Positions 48,269-58,090 of a DNA stretch of 64,000 nucleotides are shown in pieces. The stretch lies in the NCBI RefSeq assembly GCF_016907015.1, contig NZ_JAFBBE010000010.1, positions 1-64,000 on the forward strand, read 5' to 3'. Positions within the stretch are counted from its first letter, which is position 1. Every line of letters starts with the position of its first letter. The notes beneath the pieces are model-generated. The model was not told the origin of the DNA, made no database searches, and saw only the letters and a program-made list of their open reading frames with translations. This DNA is from Oceanisphaera litoralis. Its GTDB lineage: Bacteria > Pseudomonadota > Gammaproteobacteria > Enterobacterales > Aeromonadaceae. The position numbers and the translations under genes were made by a program.

Positions 48269-48315
48269 GCATTCATCATTCATGATTCAGCAACCCACAG
48301 GCACAGGTAATCCGG

Positions 48316-49656
48316 ATGAATCCTCTCCGCCCAATACAATCAAAACTGAAAGGTATGCCGGCGCCATTACCCAAGCGACACCTGTATGGCATTATCCTGC
48401 TCGGCGGCCTGACGCTGACGACCACGGTGCTGCTCCCCTCGCCCGGCGACCTGGCCACGCAACCGATAAAAATCACCATTCCAGCCAGCCTGAACCTGCC
48501 GCAAAAAGCCGCCAAAGAGCAGGTCGACAACACCGAATTCTACACCCTGCCCAGCGATGAAATAGAGCCGGTCGACGCCCTGGATGAAATTGCCGCCACC
48601 GAGCCCGAATGGCAGGAATACGTGGTGCAAAACGGCGATACCCTGAGCACCATTTTCAACGGTCTGGGGCTGCCGCTCGCCACCATGTACCGGCTACTGG
48701 AAGCCGACCAGGGCAAGGTACTGCACGGCCTCAGGCCGGGTCAGACCCTGTCGTTGCTGATCGATCAGGACAACCTGCTGCAGGAATTCAAGATCAAGCG
48801 GGATTTGCTGCATACCCGCATCTTTACCCGCGACGGCGACGGCTATCAAAGCCGCCTCAGAACAGAGGAAAGCAACTGGGAAACCCGGGCCCTGAGCGGA
48901 GTGATCAACGGCAGTTTCTATATCAGCGCCCGGGATGCCGGCCTTTCCGCCACTCAGATCCAGCGGGTTGCCAACCTGTTTCAGTGGCAGCTCGATTTTG
49001 CCCGGGATTTGCGTCAGGGCGACCGCTTCAAGGTGCTGGTACAGCGTGAGTTCGTCGAAGGCCAGAGCACCGGCAAGTCCGAACTGCAGGCGGTGGAAAT
49101 GACCAACAAGGGCCGCACCTTCTACGCCTTTCGTCATGAAGACGGCAAATTTTACGATGCGAAGGGTGAAAGCCTGGAGCGGGGCTTTATTCGCATTCCG
49201 CTGGAACGTCGTGCCCGGCTCAGTTCCAACTTCAACCTGAACCGCAAACACCCCGTTACCGGCCGGGTTCAGCCCCACAAGGGCACCGACTTTGCCGTTC
49301 CTGTCGGTACCCCTGTGCTGGCCCCAGGTGACGGCGTGGTGGTCAAGGCCGTGCGCCATCGCCTGGCCGGCAACTACCTGGTGCTCCGTCATGGTCGCCA
49401 GTACACCACCCGCTTCCTGCACCTCAGCAAGTTCCTGGTCAAACCGGGTGATACGGTGCGTCGGGGCCAGCGTATTGCGCTGTCCGGCAACACGGGCCGC
49501 TCTACCGGGCCGCATCTGCACTACGAGTTCCACGTCAACAACAGGGCGGTGGACGCCATGCAGGTCAAGTTGCCGATGGCCGATGGTCTGGGTGGTACCG
49601 AGAAGCGTACCTTCCTTGCCACCGTGGAAAAATACCGGCAGGAGCTGGACGGTTAA
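48316..49656 (+). CDS. mepM: Murein DD-endopeptidase MepM (M23 family)
   Basis: This periplasmic enzyme cleaves peptidoglycan cross-links, allowing cell-wall expansion. The 446 residues have an N-terminal signal anchor (YGIILLGGLTLTTTVLL), an OapA/LysM-like segment (YVVQNGDTLSTIFNGLGL) and a C-terminal M23 domain with H321 and D325 in HKGTDFAVP and H402 in HLHYEFHVN. The E. coli gene also lies beside znuA. Confidence 0.95.
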   Translation: MNPLRPIQSKLKGMPAPLPKRHLYGIILLGGLTLTTTVLLPSPGDLATQPIKITIPASLNLPQKAAKEQVDNTEFYTLPSDEIEPVDALDEIAATEPEWQEYVVQNGDTLSTIFNGLGLPLATMYRLLEADQGKVLHGLRPGQTLSLLIDQDNLLQEFKIKRDLLHTRIFTRDGDGYQSRLRTEESNWETRALSGVINGSFYISARDAGLSATQIQRVANLFQWQLDFARDLRQGDRFKVLVQREFVEGQSTGKSELQAVEMTNKGRTFYAFRHEDGKFYDAKGESLERGFIRIPLERRARLSSNFNLNRKHPVTGRVQPHKGTDFAVPVGTPVLAPGDGVVVKAVRHRLAGNYLVLRHGRQYTTRFLHLSKFLVKPGDTVRRGQRIALSGNTGRSTGPHLHYEFHVNNRAVDAMQVKLPMADGLGGTEKRTFLATVEKYRQELDG

Positions 49657-49679
49657 CAACCAGACTTCTCCCATAAATA

Positions 49680-49707
49680 CAAAAAGCGCCTGACGGCGCT
49701 TTTTTTA
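49680..49707. terminator. Bidirectional terminator between mepM and hemE
   Basis: AAAAAGCGCC and GGCGCTTTTTT form the stem around TGAC, with T-runs on both strands. Confidence 0.92.
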
Positions 49708-49728
49708 TTACGGCGTAATCACGATCGG

Positions 49729-50796
49729 TTATTTGGCGTGGTAGGGCCGTGACAGGCGATGTACCGACTCGATAAAGGCACCGGCGTGTTCCGGATCCAC
49801 ATCCAGATGAATGCCATGGCCCAGGTTGAACACATGGCCGGGGCCGTCGCCAAAACCTTCCAGAATGGTCGCCACTTCCTGCTCGATACGGGGAATGGGC
49901 GCATAGAGCATGGACGGATCCATGTTGCCCTGCAGGGCCACCTTGTCGCCGACGCGACGCTTGGCGTCGGCAATGTTGATGGTCCAGTCCAGGCCCACCG
50001 CATCACAGCCGGTGGCGGCAATCGCTTCCAGCCACTGGCCACCGTTTTTGGTAAACAGGGTCACCGGCACCCGGCGACCTTCATTTTCGCGGGTCAGGCC
50101 ATCGACGATTCTGGCCATGTACTGCAGCGAGAAGTCGTTGTAGTCGCGCGGGGTCAGCACGCCACCCCAGGTATCGAAAATCATCAGTGACTGGGCACCG
50201 GCCGCCACCTGGGCGTTGAGATAGCTGGTTACGCTGTCGGCCAGCTTGTCGAGCAGCAGATGCAGGGCCTGAGGATCGGCATACATCATCTTCTTGATCT
50301 TGGTGAAGGCCTTGGAGCTGCCGCCTTCCACCATATAGGTAGCCAGGGTCCAGGGGCTGCCGGAAAAGCCGATCAGCGGCACTTCACCCTGCAGCTCGCG
50401 ACGAATGGTGCGTACCGCATTCATCACATAGCCCAGCTCGTCTTCCGGATCCGGAATGGCGATTTTCTGCACATCGGCCATGGAGGCAATCGGCCGCTCG
50501 AACTTGGGACCCTCTCCGGTTTCGAAGTAGAGCCCCAGTCCCATGGCATCGGGAATGGTCAGAATATCGGAAAACAGGATGGCCGCATCGAGCGGGAAAC
50601 GACGCAGCGGCTGCAGCGTCACTTCACAGGCCAGCTCTGCATTTTTGCACAGTGACATAAAATCACCGGCTTCGGCCCGGGTTGCCTTGTACTCGGGCAG
50701 ATAGCGGCCCGCCTGGCGCATCATCCATACCGGGGTATAGTCTACCGGCTGGCGTAAAAGGGCACGTAAGTAACTATCATTCTTGAGTGGTTTCAT
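49729..50796 (-). CDS. hemE: Uroporphyrinogen decarboxylase
   Basis: This haem-pathway enzyme turns uroporphyrinogen III into coproporphyrinogen III. The start [17 protein letters not shown] gives 355 residues. The conserved [25 protein letters not shown] and LFTKNGGQW motifs are intact. It is divergent from rsd, as in E. coli, although nudC is not found between them. Confidence 0.98.
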   Translation of the reverse strand: MKPLKNDSYLRALLRQPVDYTPVWMMRQAGRYLPEYKATRAEAGDFMSLCKNAELACEVTLQPLRRFPLDAAILFSDILTIPDAMGLGLYFETGEGPKFERPIASMADVQKIAIPDPEDELGYVMNAVRTIRRELQGEVPLIGFSGSPWTLATYMVEGGSSKAFTKIKKMMYADPQALHLLLDKLADSVTSYLNAQVAAGAQSLMIFDTWGGVLTPRDYNDFSLQYMARIVDGLTRENEGRRVPVTLFTKNGGQWLEAIAATGCDAVGLDWTINIADAKRRVGDKVALQGNMDPSMLYAPIPRIEQEVATILEGFGDGPGHVFNLGHGIHLDVDPEHAGAFIESVHRLSRPYHAK

Positions 50797-51015
50797 CCCG
50801 TCGTTCCAGATCAGGTGGCAAATTGCCCGCATTGTAACATTAGATGCCGGAAGTAACATCCAGATGGCGGAATCGGCAAACGGCGTGGGTCGGTCAAACC
50901 CGTGCCGGAAAGGGTGCACAAAGGCACAACTTATGAGCAATGCTATTGACCCGGACTACTCTTTACTTTAATGATGGGGGCCTGCCACCTGTTCAGGTCG
51001 CCCAAGGAGGGAATC

Positions 51016-51489
51016 ATGCTCAGGAAAATGGAACAAACCAAAAAGCAACTGGCCGGCAAGCATCAGGCCCTGGATGCCTTTATCAATGCCCGCCAAAGCC
51101 TGCTGGTCGAATACATCCGTCTGTCCACCAACCAGAAAACCCAGCCAACACCGGAAGAGCTGTCCGAATTCTGTGGTCAGCTGGTCGACTATGTCTGCGC
51201 CGGTCATTTCGAGATCTACGATTATGTCATGGCCGCCTACGAGGCATCCCGGGGCAACGCACGGACGCTGGCCGAACGCATCTATCCGCGCCTCAAGCAA
51301 AGCGCCGGCGAGGCGCTGAATTTCCATGACAAGTACGCTCAGGTCGATGAAGACACCCTGCTGGAACTGGAGCTGGACCAGGATCTCGGCCGGCTTGGCG
51401 AAATGCTCGAAGAGCGGTTTGAACTGGAAGACCGGCTGGTGTCGGCCATCTCGCTGGTGAACCATCTGGATACCGGTGAGCTCGCCTGA
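51016..51489 (+). CDS. rsd: Sigma-70 regulator Rsd/AlgQ family
   Basis: This is an anti-sigma-70 protein of stationary phase. The start MLRKMEQTKKQLAGKHQ, with AAGGAGG upstream, gives 157 residues. Helical blocks such as FCGQLVDYVCAGHFEIYDYV are typical of Rsd/AlgQ. The hemE neighbour supports this call. Confidence 0.93.
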   Translation: MLRKMEQTKKQLAGKHQALDAFINARQSLLVEYIRLSTNQKTQPTPEELSEFCGQLVDYVCAGHFEIYDYVMAAYEASRGNARTLAERIYPRLKQSAGEALNFHDKYAQVDEDTLLELELDQDLGRLGEMLEERFELEDRLVSAISLVNHLDTGELA

Positions 51490-51555
51490 CAGAAGCCGAT
51501 AATGGCTGAACGCAGACGGGCTCAAGGCGGGAGCAAGAGCCCGACTCGCGCCGGG

Positions 51556-52929
51556 TTATAACGCTTCGAGCGCCTCGTCCAGCTTCTTGACGGCGATCAC
51601 TTCCATGCCGGCAGGTGCCTGCTTGGGTCTGTTCGCCCAGGGGACTATGGCGCGGGTAAAGCCGTGCTTGGCCGCTTCCATCAGTCGCTCCTGACCCGAC
51701 GGCACCGGGCGGATTTCTCCCGACAGGCCCACTTCGCCGAACACCACCAGCTCTTGCGGTAACGGCTTGTCACGAAAACTCGATACCAACGCCAGTAACA
51801 AGGCCAAATCGGCACTGGTATCTTCTACTCTCACCCCGCCCACCACGTTGACAAATACATCCTGATCCGCCATCTGCAAGCCGCCATGGCGATGTAATAC
51901 CGCCAGCAACATCGACAGCCTGTTCTGCTCCAGCCCCACGGTGACCCGTCGCGGATTACCCAGCTGGGAATAATCCACCAGGGCCTGCAGCTCAACCAGC
52001 AAGGGACGGGTCCCTTCCCAGATGATCATCACCACAGAGCCCGTGGTCTGTTCTTCCCCCCGGCTCAGGAAGATGGCCGAAGGGTTGCTCACTTCTTTAA
52101 GGCCGGTTTCGGTCATGGCAAAGACCCCCAGCTCGTTAACCGCACCGAAGCGGTTCTTGTGACTGCGCAACATACGAAAACGGCTGTCACTGGCGCCATC
52201 GAGCATAATGGAACAATCGATGCAGTGTTCCAGTACCTTGGGCCCGGCCAGGGCACCGTCTTTGGTCACATGCCCGACCAGCAGCATGATCACCCCTTGC
52301 TGCTTGGCAAAACGCGTTAATTGCGCCGCCGCCTCTCGTACCTGACTCACGGAACCGGGAGCCGACTGAACGTCGGCCACATGCATGACCTGAATGGAGT
52401 CGATCACCACCACGGCGGGCTTTTCTTCCCGTGCCACATGACAAATTTGCTCGACGCTGGTTTCAGACAGCATACGTAGCTGATCCCGGGGCAAGCCCAG
52501 GCGCTGAGCCCGCATCGCCACCTGTTGCAGGGATTCTTCACCGGTGACATAGAGGGTTTTCATGCGACGGGCCAAGCCGCACATCACCTGCAGCAACAGC
52601 GTACTCTTGCCCGCCCCGGGGCTACCGCCGATTAAAATGGCCGAACCGGCGACCATACCGCCGCCCAACACGCGATCCAGCTCATTAAATCCACTGTTGA
52701 TACGCGGCAACTCGGTTAATGCCACTTCGTCCAGCGTTTGTACCTTGTTGTCCTGAGTGCCCGCATAACCCACAAACCGGCTGTTACGGCTGACGGTCGT
52801 CGCGGTGGCCGGCGCCAGCCGAATCTCGGTAACGGTATTCCACTCCTTGCACTCGGAACACTGCCCCTGCCAGCGTGGAAATTCGGCACCACATTCGCCG
52901 CAGACAAACGCCGTTTTGGGCTTGGCCAT
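51556..52929 (-). CDS. radA: DNA repair protein RadA
   Basis: This RecA-like ATPase helps process recombination intermediates. The 457 residues show an N-terminal four-cysteine zinc finger (CGECGAEFPRWQGQCSECKEW), Walker A (GGSPGAGKST), the RadA KNRFG motif (KNRFGAVNELG) and a C-terminal Lon-like domain ending in KKLDEALEAL. It is divergent from the PilZ-domain gene. Confidence 0.98.
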   Translation of the reverse strand: MAKPKTAFVCGECGAEFPRWQGQCSECKEWNTVTEIRLAPATATTVSRNSRFVGYAGTQDNKVQTLDEVALTELPRINSGFNELDRVLGGGMVAGSAILIGGSPGAGKSTLLLQVMCGLARRMKTLYVTGEESLQQVAMRAQRLGLPRDQLRMLSETSVEQICHVAREEKPAVVVIDSIQVMHVADVQSAPGSVSQVREAAAQLTRFAKQQGVIMLLVGHVTKDGALAGPKVLEHCIDCSIMLDGASDSRFRMLRSHKNRFGAVNELGVFAMTETGLKEVSNPSAIFLSRGEEQTTGSVVMIIWEGTRPLLVELQALVDYSQLGNPRRVTVGLEQNRLSMLLAVLHRHGGLQMADQDVFVNVVGGVRVEDTSADLALLLALVSSFRDKPLPQELVVFGEVGLSGEIRPVPSGQERLMEAAKHGFTRAIVPWANRPKQAPAGMEVIAVKKLDEALEAL

Positions 52930-53000
52930 ACATACTCACTCATTGATTAACGAGCTGCTATACTGGCCCAAGTTTTTCATACACTCAACCCCAGGCCAGG

Positions 53001-55271
53001 ATGGATCTCAGCCGCTACAAAGCCCTACTCGATAAACTGGTTCCCCTCAGTTACCATCATGAACTCGATGGGCTGCTGGATACCCTGTTGCCAGAAGCCG
53101 CCCCCGGTACCCGCTTCAAATTGCAGGCCGAAGTGCGCCGTCTCACCAGCCCCTGTCTGCGGGTGCTGGATTTACGCAACCTGTTTCCGGACCAATGCCG
53201 GCTGGTACGCCACCAGGGCCTGGATCATATGCTGCCGGAGCCGTTTGAACAGCGCTTCATGACCTTGCTCCAGGATTTTAACGGCGACTATACCCGCGGT
53301 CTGTACGAAACGCTGCTCGCCGAACTCGAGGCCTTGCGCCAGCGGCCCCTCCCGTTCAATGCCACACCCTGGCGTCAGCCTGCACAGGGTATCCGACGTA
53401 AAGAAAGCCGTCTGCGTTTCGTGACGCCGGTCTGGCTGCATCTGGGAGACGAACGGATACGGGGTAACAGCCTGGATATTTCGGCGGCCGGACTGCTGGT
53501 ACAATTGTCGATTTCCCGCCAGCTGCCGGAGCAGCTGCGGGTATCCTTCCCCGAGCTGGCAAAACTGCCGGGACTCGCCTGTCTCGCCACGCCGCGCCGT
53601 TATCGTCTGTATCAGAGCCCGGACGAGCCGGAGCGCCTCAAGATGCAGCGGCAGGATGAAGACCCCGATTGGCAACAGGCACTGACTCTGTTTATCGAGC
53701 AAAAACGCCCCCGCTACGGTCTGGATGCCGAAGATCTGTACAGTGCCGTTCAGTCCCAGTGCTGGGGCCAGGTTCTGCTGGAAAATGGCCTTGGCCTGTC
53801 GTTGTTTTTTGATGTGCAGGGTGAGCTGCAGAACATACTGGCCAACCGTCACGGCGGCCAGATTCTGAGCCACTGGCAGCAGGATACCCCCGGCGATCTG
53901 ATGGGTACCCTGTTGCCCCCGGAGCGGGTATTGAGTCTCGGCCGTCAGCCACAACAGCCGCATCTGTTGTACAGCTTCAGGCACAAGGGGCAAAGCCAGA
54001 TGTTCCATTTTGTGGCCGGCCAGCATGAACTGGAGCAGCGCCAGGCTTATGCCACCTTTATCAACGAAGGACTGAGATCCGGCAGCCTGCACTGCTATTA
54101 CCTGAGTATCCGGCCGCTGAATTTGGCCGGGCAAGCCAGAGATACACTGGATCTTCTGGGCGTTCGTACCTTGAAACAGCTGAAATGGCAGCTTTGGCTG
54201 ACCCCGCTGCCGATACCGATAACCTCGATCGCCACCGAGATCCAGATTCAGCAGCTGTCGCCCTTTATTCGTCCGATCCGACAACGTCTTATCACCATTA
54301 CGCCACTCGGACGGCAATCATCAAAACGACAGGAAACCCGCTTTAAATTTCAGAGCGCGGTAGAGTTAACCCTTGGCGGTCAGCACCTTGCCGGCCAGAT
54401 ACAGGATCTATCCTGCAGCGGCATGAAAGTCTCCCTGTCGCAGCCGATACGGCTCGAGGTTCCCTGCCTGGTTCAGGTTAACCTGGTCGAACTCGGTCAA
54501 CGCAGCCGCAAATGGAAGCTGAAAAACCTGCCCTATCGGGTATTGAACCAGAGTGGCGGCGGCAAGGTATTGCACCTGCACATCGAAGGAGCAAAAGAGA
54601 CTCATGTGGGCTTTCAGTTTGTTACAGCCCTTCTCGAGCAAAATCAGGACAAGCTGCGTGTCCGCCCGGAAACCGATCATACTCCCTCTTGGATAAACTG
54701 GCTGTGCCGCCAGGCCCAACAACAGCCACCGGCACCCACCTTCATGCTGGGGCGCAACGACGAAGGTTTCTATGTGCAGGGCGCCATTGCCTGCCAGCCA
54801 CAACATGAGTTGATGAGCTTTTTGTCCGACGAAGATAAGCAGGCCCATTTCAGCCGACTGGTCTCCCGCCAGCTATTGCAGTCGATCATCACCCAGCTGC
54901 TACGGCCCGATGGCAAGCAGCACCTGTGCCTCGAAATCTGGACCGCAGCCGACAAGAGCGGCAAAGAATGGCTGCAGGTGAACCCCACTCCCGCCAGACG
55001 TCATGTTTTAATGGACTCACGCCAGACCAGAGCACTCAGGGTCAGCCTGCTGGTGGTTAACCGCCTGCAACTGCGCCAGCTGGATTATGTAGTACCTGAA
55101 CGAGACAGGCTGACCAAGACGTCGCTGTATAAGACCCAACTTCTGGAACAACAACTGGTGGAACTGGCCGCCATGTGCCAGGTATTCGACATCACCGATA
55201 TGGTCAGATGGCGGCAAACACTCACCGCGCCTGCAGTAACGCCAGCACCCCTTCCAGACTCAGCCGGTTAA
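53001..55271 (+). CDS. Large tandem PilZ-domain protein (PlzD-like)
   Basis: This 756-residue protein is probably a cyclic di-GMP effector. Two PilZ domains are visible: the first has R133-x3-R137 then D159-x-S-x2-G164, the second R443-x3-R447 then D469-x-S-x2-G474, so both binding motifs are complete. The rest has no membrane segment and no recognisable catalytic domain. Vibrio has a comparable PilZ gene near serB. The 3' end overlaps the convergent serB by 50 bp. The outputs are unknown; motility, biofilm or surface attachment are typical for the class. Confidence 0.85.
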   Translation: MDLSRYKALLDKLVPLSYHHELDGLLDTLLPEAAPGTRFKLQAEVRRLTSPCLRVLDLRNLFPDQCRLVRHQGLDHMLPEPFEQRFMTLLQDFNGDYTRGLYETLLAELEALRQRPLPFNATPWRQPAQGIRRKESRLRFVTPVWLHLGDERIRGNSLDISAAGLLVQLSISRQLPEQLRVSFPELAKLPGLACLATPRRYRLYQSPDEPERLKMQRQDEDPDWQQALTLFIEQKRPRYGLDAEDLYSAVQSQCWGQVLLENGLGLSLFFDVQGELQNILANRHGGQILSHWQQDTPGDLMGTLLPPERVLSLGRQPQQPHLLYSFRHKGQSQMFHFVAGQHELEQRQAYATFINEGLRSGSLHCYYLSIRPLNLAGQARDTLDLLGVRTLKQLKWQLWLTPLPIPITSIATEIQIQQLSPFIRPIRQRLITITPLGRQSSKRQETRFKFQSAVELTLGGQHLAGQIQDLSCSGMKVSLSQPIRLEVPCLVQVNLVELGQRSRKWKLKNLPYRVLNQSGGGKVLHLHIEGAKETHVGFQFVTALLEQNQDKLRVRPETDHTPSWINWLCRQAQQQPPAPTFMLGRNDEGFYVQGAIACQPQHELMSFLSDEDKQAHFSRLVSRQLLQSIITQLLRPDGKQHLCLEIWTAADKSGKEWLQVNPTPARRHVLMDSRQTRALRVSLLVVNRLQLRQLDYVVPERDRLTKTSLYKTQLLEQQLVELAAMCQVFDITDMVRWRQTLTAPAVTPAPLPDSAG

Positions 55272-56205
55272 GGCACACCGGCGCCTGTTCCTGCACCAGC
55301 GGCTTGGCGTGCAAGGCGACCCCCAGCCCGGCCTGCGCCAGCATCAGCAGATCATTGGCGCCATCGCCGATGGCCACCGTCTGGCTGAGCGGAATATCGT
55401 AACGTTCGGCCAGTTCGACCAGAATGCGGGCCTTGGCCTCGGCATCGACGATGTCGCCCAGCACTTCACCGGTAAAGCGGCCGTCCCGGATTTCCAGGGT
55501 ATTGGCAAAGTCCGCATCCAGCCCCAGGGTCTGACGCAGATGGCCGGTAAAGGGCGTAAAACCACCGGAAGCCAGCGCCACTTTCCAGCCCATGGCTTTC
55601 AAGCCTTCGACCAGGATAATCAGCCCCGGCATCAACGGCATACGCGCTATCACCTGCTCGATAATGGCGGCATCGGCACCGGTCAGCGCCCTGACGCGAC
55701 GGCGCAGGCTTTCGGAAAACGGCAGCGCACCTTCCATCGCCGCCCGGGTAACGGCAGCCACTTCTTCTCCTACCCCGGCCAAGAGGGCGATTTCGTCGAT
55801 GCACTCAATCTGAATGGCCGTCGAGTCCATGTCCATCAGTACCAGACCCGGTTTGTCCGCCAGGGGCAAAGCGGGCACACAGGCAAGATCCCAGCCATCG
55901 GCCGCCGCCTGCAGACGGGCCTTGAGCGCCGGCGACCAGCTAGACAGACGCAGGCTCAACAGATCCCGCTCGGCCACGCGTTTTACCCCGGAGACTTCCA
56001 CCTGCACACCGGCCTCATCCAGTATCTGCAGGCTGGATTGCAACGCGGATTTATGCAACTGCTCCGCCAGCAGTATCAGATGCCCGGCAGGCGCGGCCAG
56101 CTGCCCCGGCGTCAGGTGACCCGGCTGCCACAGCCGGCTGCCGCAAGACAGCATATCGGTCCAGTCACGGACCCTCTCGGGTAAAACATCCATTAACAGT
56201 GCCAC
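55222..56205 (-). CDS. serB: Phosphoserine phosphatase SerB
   Basis: The enzyme makes serine from phosphoserine. The 327 residues have an N-terminal ACT-like region and a C-terminal HAD domain with the catalytic D125 and D127 in LVLMDMDSTAIQIEC, SGGFTPFTGHL and IGDGANDLLML. The 3' end lies inside the PilZ gene on the other strand. It is divergent from ytjB, as in E. coli. Confidence 0.97.
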   Translation of the reverse strand: MALLMDVLPERVRDWTDMLSCGSRLWQPGHLTPGQLAAPAGHLILLAEQLHKSALQSSLQILDEAGVQVEVSGVKRVAERDLLSLRLSSWSPALKARLQAAADGWDLACVPALPLADKPGLVLMDMDSTAIQIECIDEIALLAGVGEEVAAVTRAAMEGALPFSESLRRRVRALTGADAAIIEQVIARMPLMPGLIILVEGLKAMGWKVALASGGFTPFTGHLRQTLGLDADFANTLEIRDGRFTGEVLGDIVDAEAKARILVELAERYDIPLSQTVAIGDGANDLLMLAQAGLGVALHAKPLVQEQAPVCLNRLSLEGVLALLQAR

Positions 56206-56285
56206 TCGCTATTCCTATGCTCACAAAGACCGGCGTTCAGGGTAGCGTATTGCTTTTTCGCCGGGCAAGAGACAATATTGCCGCC

Positions 56286-56873
56286 ATGTGGAAAAAACAC
56301 CCCGTAAAATACAAACCGCTGCTGGCTCTGCTACTCCTGATTCTGCTGCTGATGTCGTTCATCGGCTGGCAGTGGCTGCAAGTCACGGAGCTCGGCCAAC
56401 GCTGGCGACAGTTGCCCCAGCGAACGCTGGCCGCCCCGCTTGCCGATTATGCCGAGCTGCAGGCGATAAACTCCCTGGTGACCGATGACGCCGAGCGCCA
56501 GCGCCGACTGGTGGAGGAACTGGTCAGCGCCAAGCTGGTGGTCGCGGCGCAACTGTACGATGGTGGCGGCCAGCTACTGGCCGAGGCCGGCCTGCTCGGC
56601 GATGGTGAACTCCCTTACATACGTCCGCTATATCAGGAAGAGCGGCCGGTCGGCTTCCTGCGTATGCAGCTGGCGCCCTCGCCGCTGACGATGGCGCAAC
56701 GCGGCATCTGGCAACAGCTGCTGCATCATGTGAGCTGGCTGTTACCCCTGTGCGCGCTACTGGGTATCCTGGTGGGGCTGGGGCTCAGGCGCCGGCGGCA
56801 AGACCAACAACAAAGGCAGTTGCCGGCGCCAGATACACAGGCGCCACAAGAACAATCAGACGCCGCCCAGTAA
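56286..56873 (+). CDS. YtjB/Smp family membrane protein
   Basis: This inner-membrane protein of unknown role starts [18 protein letters not shown] and has 195 residues. It has an N-terminal membrane helix, a periplasmic domain with [25 protein letters not shown], and a second helix near 155-175 with a short Gln-rich tail. E. coli ytjB (smp) is also next to serB. The last 18 bp overlap the convergent deoD gene. Confidence 0.8.
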   Translation: MWKKHPVKYKPLLALLLLILLLMSFIGWQWLQVTELGQRWRQLPQRTLAAPLADYAELQAINSLVTDDAERQRRLVEELVSAKLVVAAQLYDGGGQLLAEAGLLGDGELPYIRPLYQEERPVGFLRMQLAPSPLTMAQRGIWQQLLHHVSWLLPLCALLGILVGLGLRRRRQDQQQRQLPAPDTQAPQEQSDAAQ

Positions 56874-57572
56874 TACCGACTCCAGCGCCACCTCCATCAT
56901 GTCGTCGAAGCTGGTCTGGCGCTCGTCGGCACTCAGTGCCTCGTGGCGCAGAATATGATCGGACACGGTACAGAGGGTCAGCGCCCGGGCGCCGTATTCG
57001 GCCGCCACGCCATACAGCCCCGCCGCTTCCATCTCTACCCCCAGAATACCGTAGCGTTTCATCAACGCGAACAGCTCGGGCTGGGGCGAATAGAAGAGGT
57101 CGGCCGAAAACAGATTGCCCACCCTGACCGGCACCTTGCAGGCCTTCGCCGCCGCGACGGCATGTGTCACCAGATCGAAGTCGGCCAGGGCGGCCAGGTC
57201 GTGTTCCATGAAGCGAATCCGATTGACCCGGGAATCGGTGCTGGCGCCCAGGCCAATCACCACATCTCGCAACGCCACGTCATCGCGTACGGCGCCGCAG
57301 GATCCGACCCGGATCAGGGTATTGACGCCGAACTCGGTAATCAGCTCCTTGGCATAGATGGACACCGACGGTATGCCCATGCCATGACCCATCACCGAGA
57401 TGGCCCGGCCCTTGTAGCTGCCGGTAAAGCCGAGCATATTGCGCACCTGGTTCACCTGTCTGACGTCGGACAGAAAGGTATCGGCGATGTACTGGGCCCG
57501 CAACGGGTCGCCCGGCATCAGCACGGTATCGGCAAAGTCACCTCGCTCGGCCTTGATATGGGGGGTCGCCAT
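56856..57572 (-). CDS. deoD: Purine nucleoside phosphorylase
   Basis: The enzyme phosphorolyses purine nucleosides to base and ribose-1-phosphate. The start [16 protein letters not shown] gives 238 residues, the normal length. The motifs [31 protein letters not shown] and [11 protein letters not shown] are conserved. The gene stands alone here rather than in a deoCABD operon. Confidence 0.97.
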   Translation of the reverse strand: MATPHIKAERGDFADTVLMPGDPLRAQYIADTFLSDVRQVNQVRNMLGFTGSYKGRAISVMGHGMGIPSVSIYAKELITEFGVNTLIRVGSCGAVRDDVALRDVVIGLGASTDSRVNRIRFMEHDLAALADFDLVTHAVAAAKACKVPVRVGNLFSADLFYSPQPELFALMKRYGILGVEMEAAGLYGVAAEYGARALTLCTVSDHILRHEALSADERQTSFDDMMEVALESVLLGGV

Positions 57573-58031
57573 AACCTGTTCACTCCTCTGTTGGTCTTTG
57601 GGATAGACGTATAATACTAACCGTTTTAACCGATTGAGGTGTTTCACGTCTGTTTCTATTCGTACATCGGGAAAAGGGCCAGCTCCGCCGACACGCTCAA
57701 GCACCATTCCGCAATAACCGTGACACAGTCAAAACCGAAATCCTGATTTTCGTCTGGATGACGGCACAGAGCGGACAACATTTATATATAGCACGCATGT
57801 AGTAGCTGCTTCAGCTGCTAAATCCGGCAACGCCGGATCTGATGCACAGAGGATCTGATGCACAGAGCAACATGAAACATCGGCGCAAAGATATCGCTCT
57901 GCGATATTGCAGGATGTGGCTACGCCACATTGCGAAGCTGAAGCATCGCCTACAGCTGTGCCTACAAGGAGGTGCTTGCAGCGTGTCGGAGGAGGCAACC
58001 CTGTTGCCTCTTGTTTGCTGCGGCTAGGAAT
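57573..58031. repeat. Intergenic region of small repeats upstream of the oad terminator
   Basis: No gene is supported in this 460-bp gap. It holds an exact 16-bp tandem (GGATCTGATGCACAGA at 57835-57850 and 57851-57866), and short inverted repeats such as AGCTGCTTCAGCT, ATCCGGCAACGCCGGAT, TGTGGCTACGCCACA and GAGGCAACCCTGTTGCCTC. GTAG/CTAC ends suggest REP-like elements. The 5' part must contain the deoD promoter. Confidence 0.6.
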
Positions 58032-58060
58032 AGAAAAGGCGCCCGCAGGCGCCTTGTTTA
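58032..58060 (-). terminator. Terminator of the oadGAB operon
   Basis: AAGGCGCC and GGCGCCTT form a stem around a 4-nt loop. On the minus strand it is followed by TTTTCTA. It lies just after oadB. Confidence 0.8.
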
Positions 58061-58090
58061 CATAGGTAACAACAGGTCGGAAAAGCCGGG

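Noticed and set aside
57842..58027. Small plus-strand frame of 61 codons before oadB
   Set aside because: It overlaps repeats and palindromes, lacks a clear ribosome site and resembles no family.
57835..58031. CsrB-like small RNA in the gap before oadB
   Set aside because: A few GGA motifs are present but too few are in hairpin loops, and there is no promoter or terminator pair to define an RNA.
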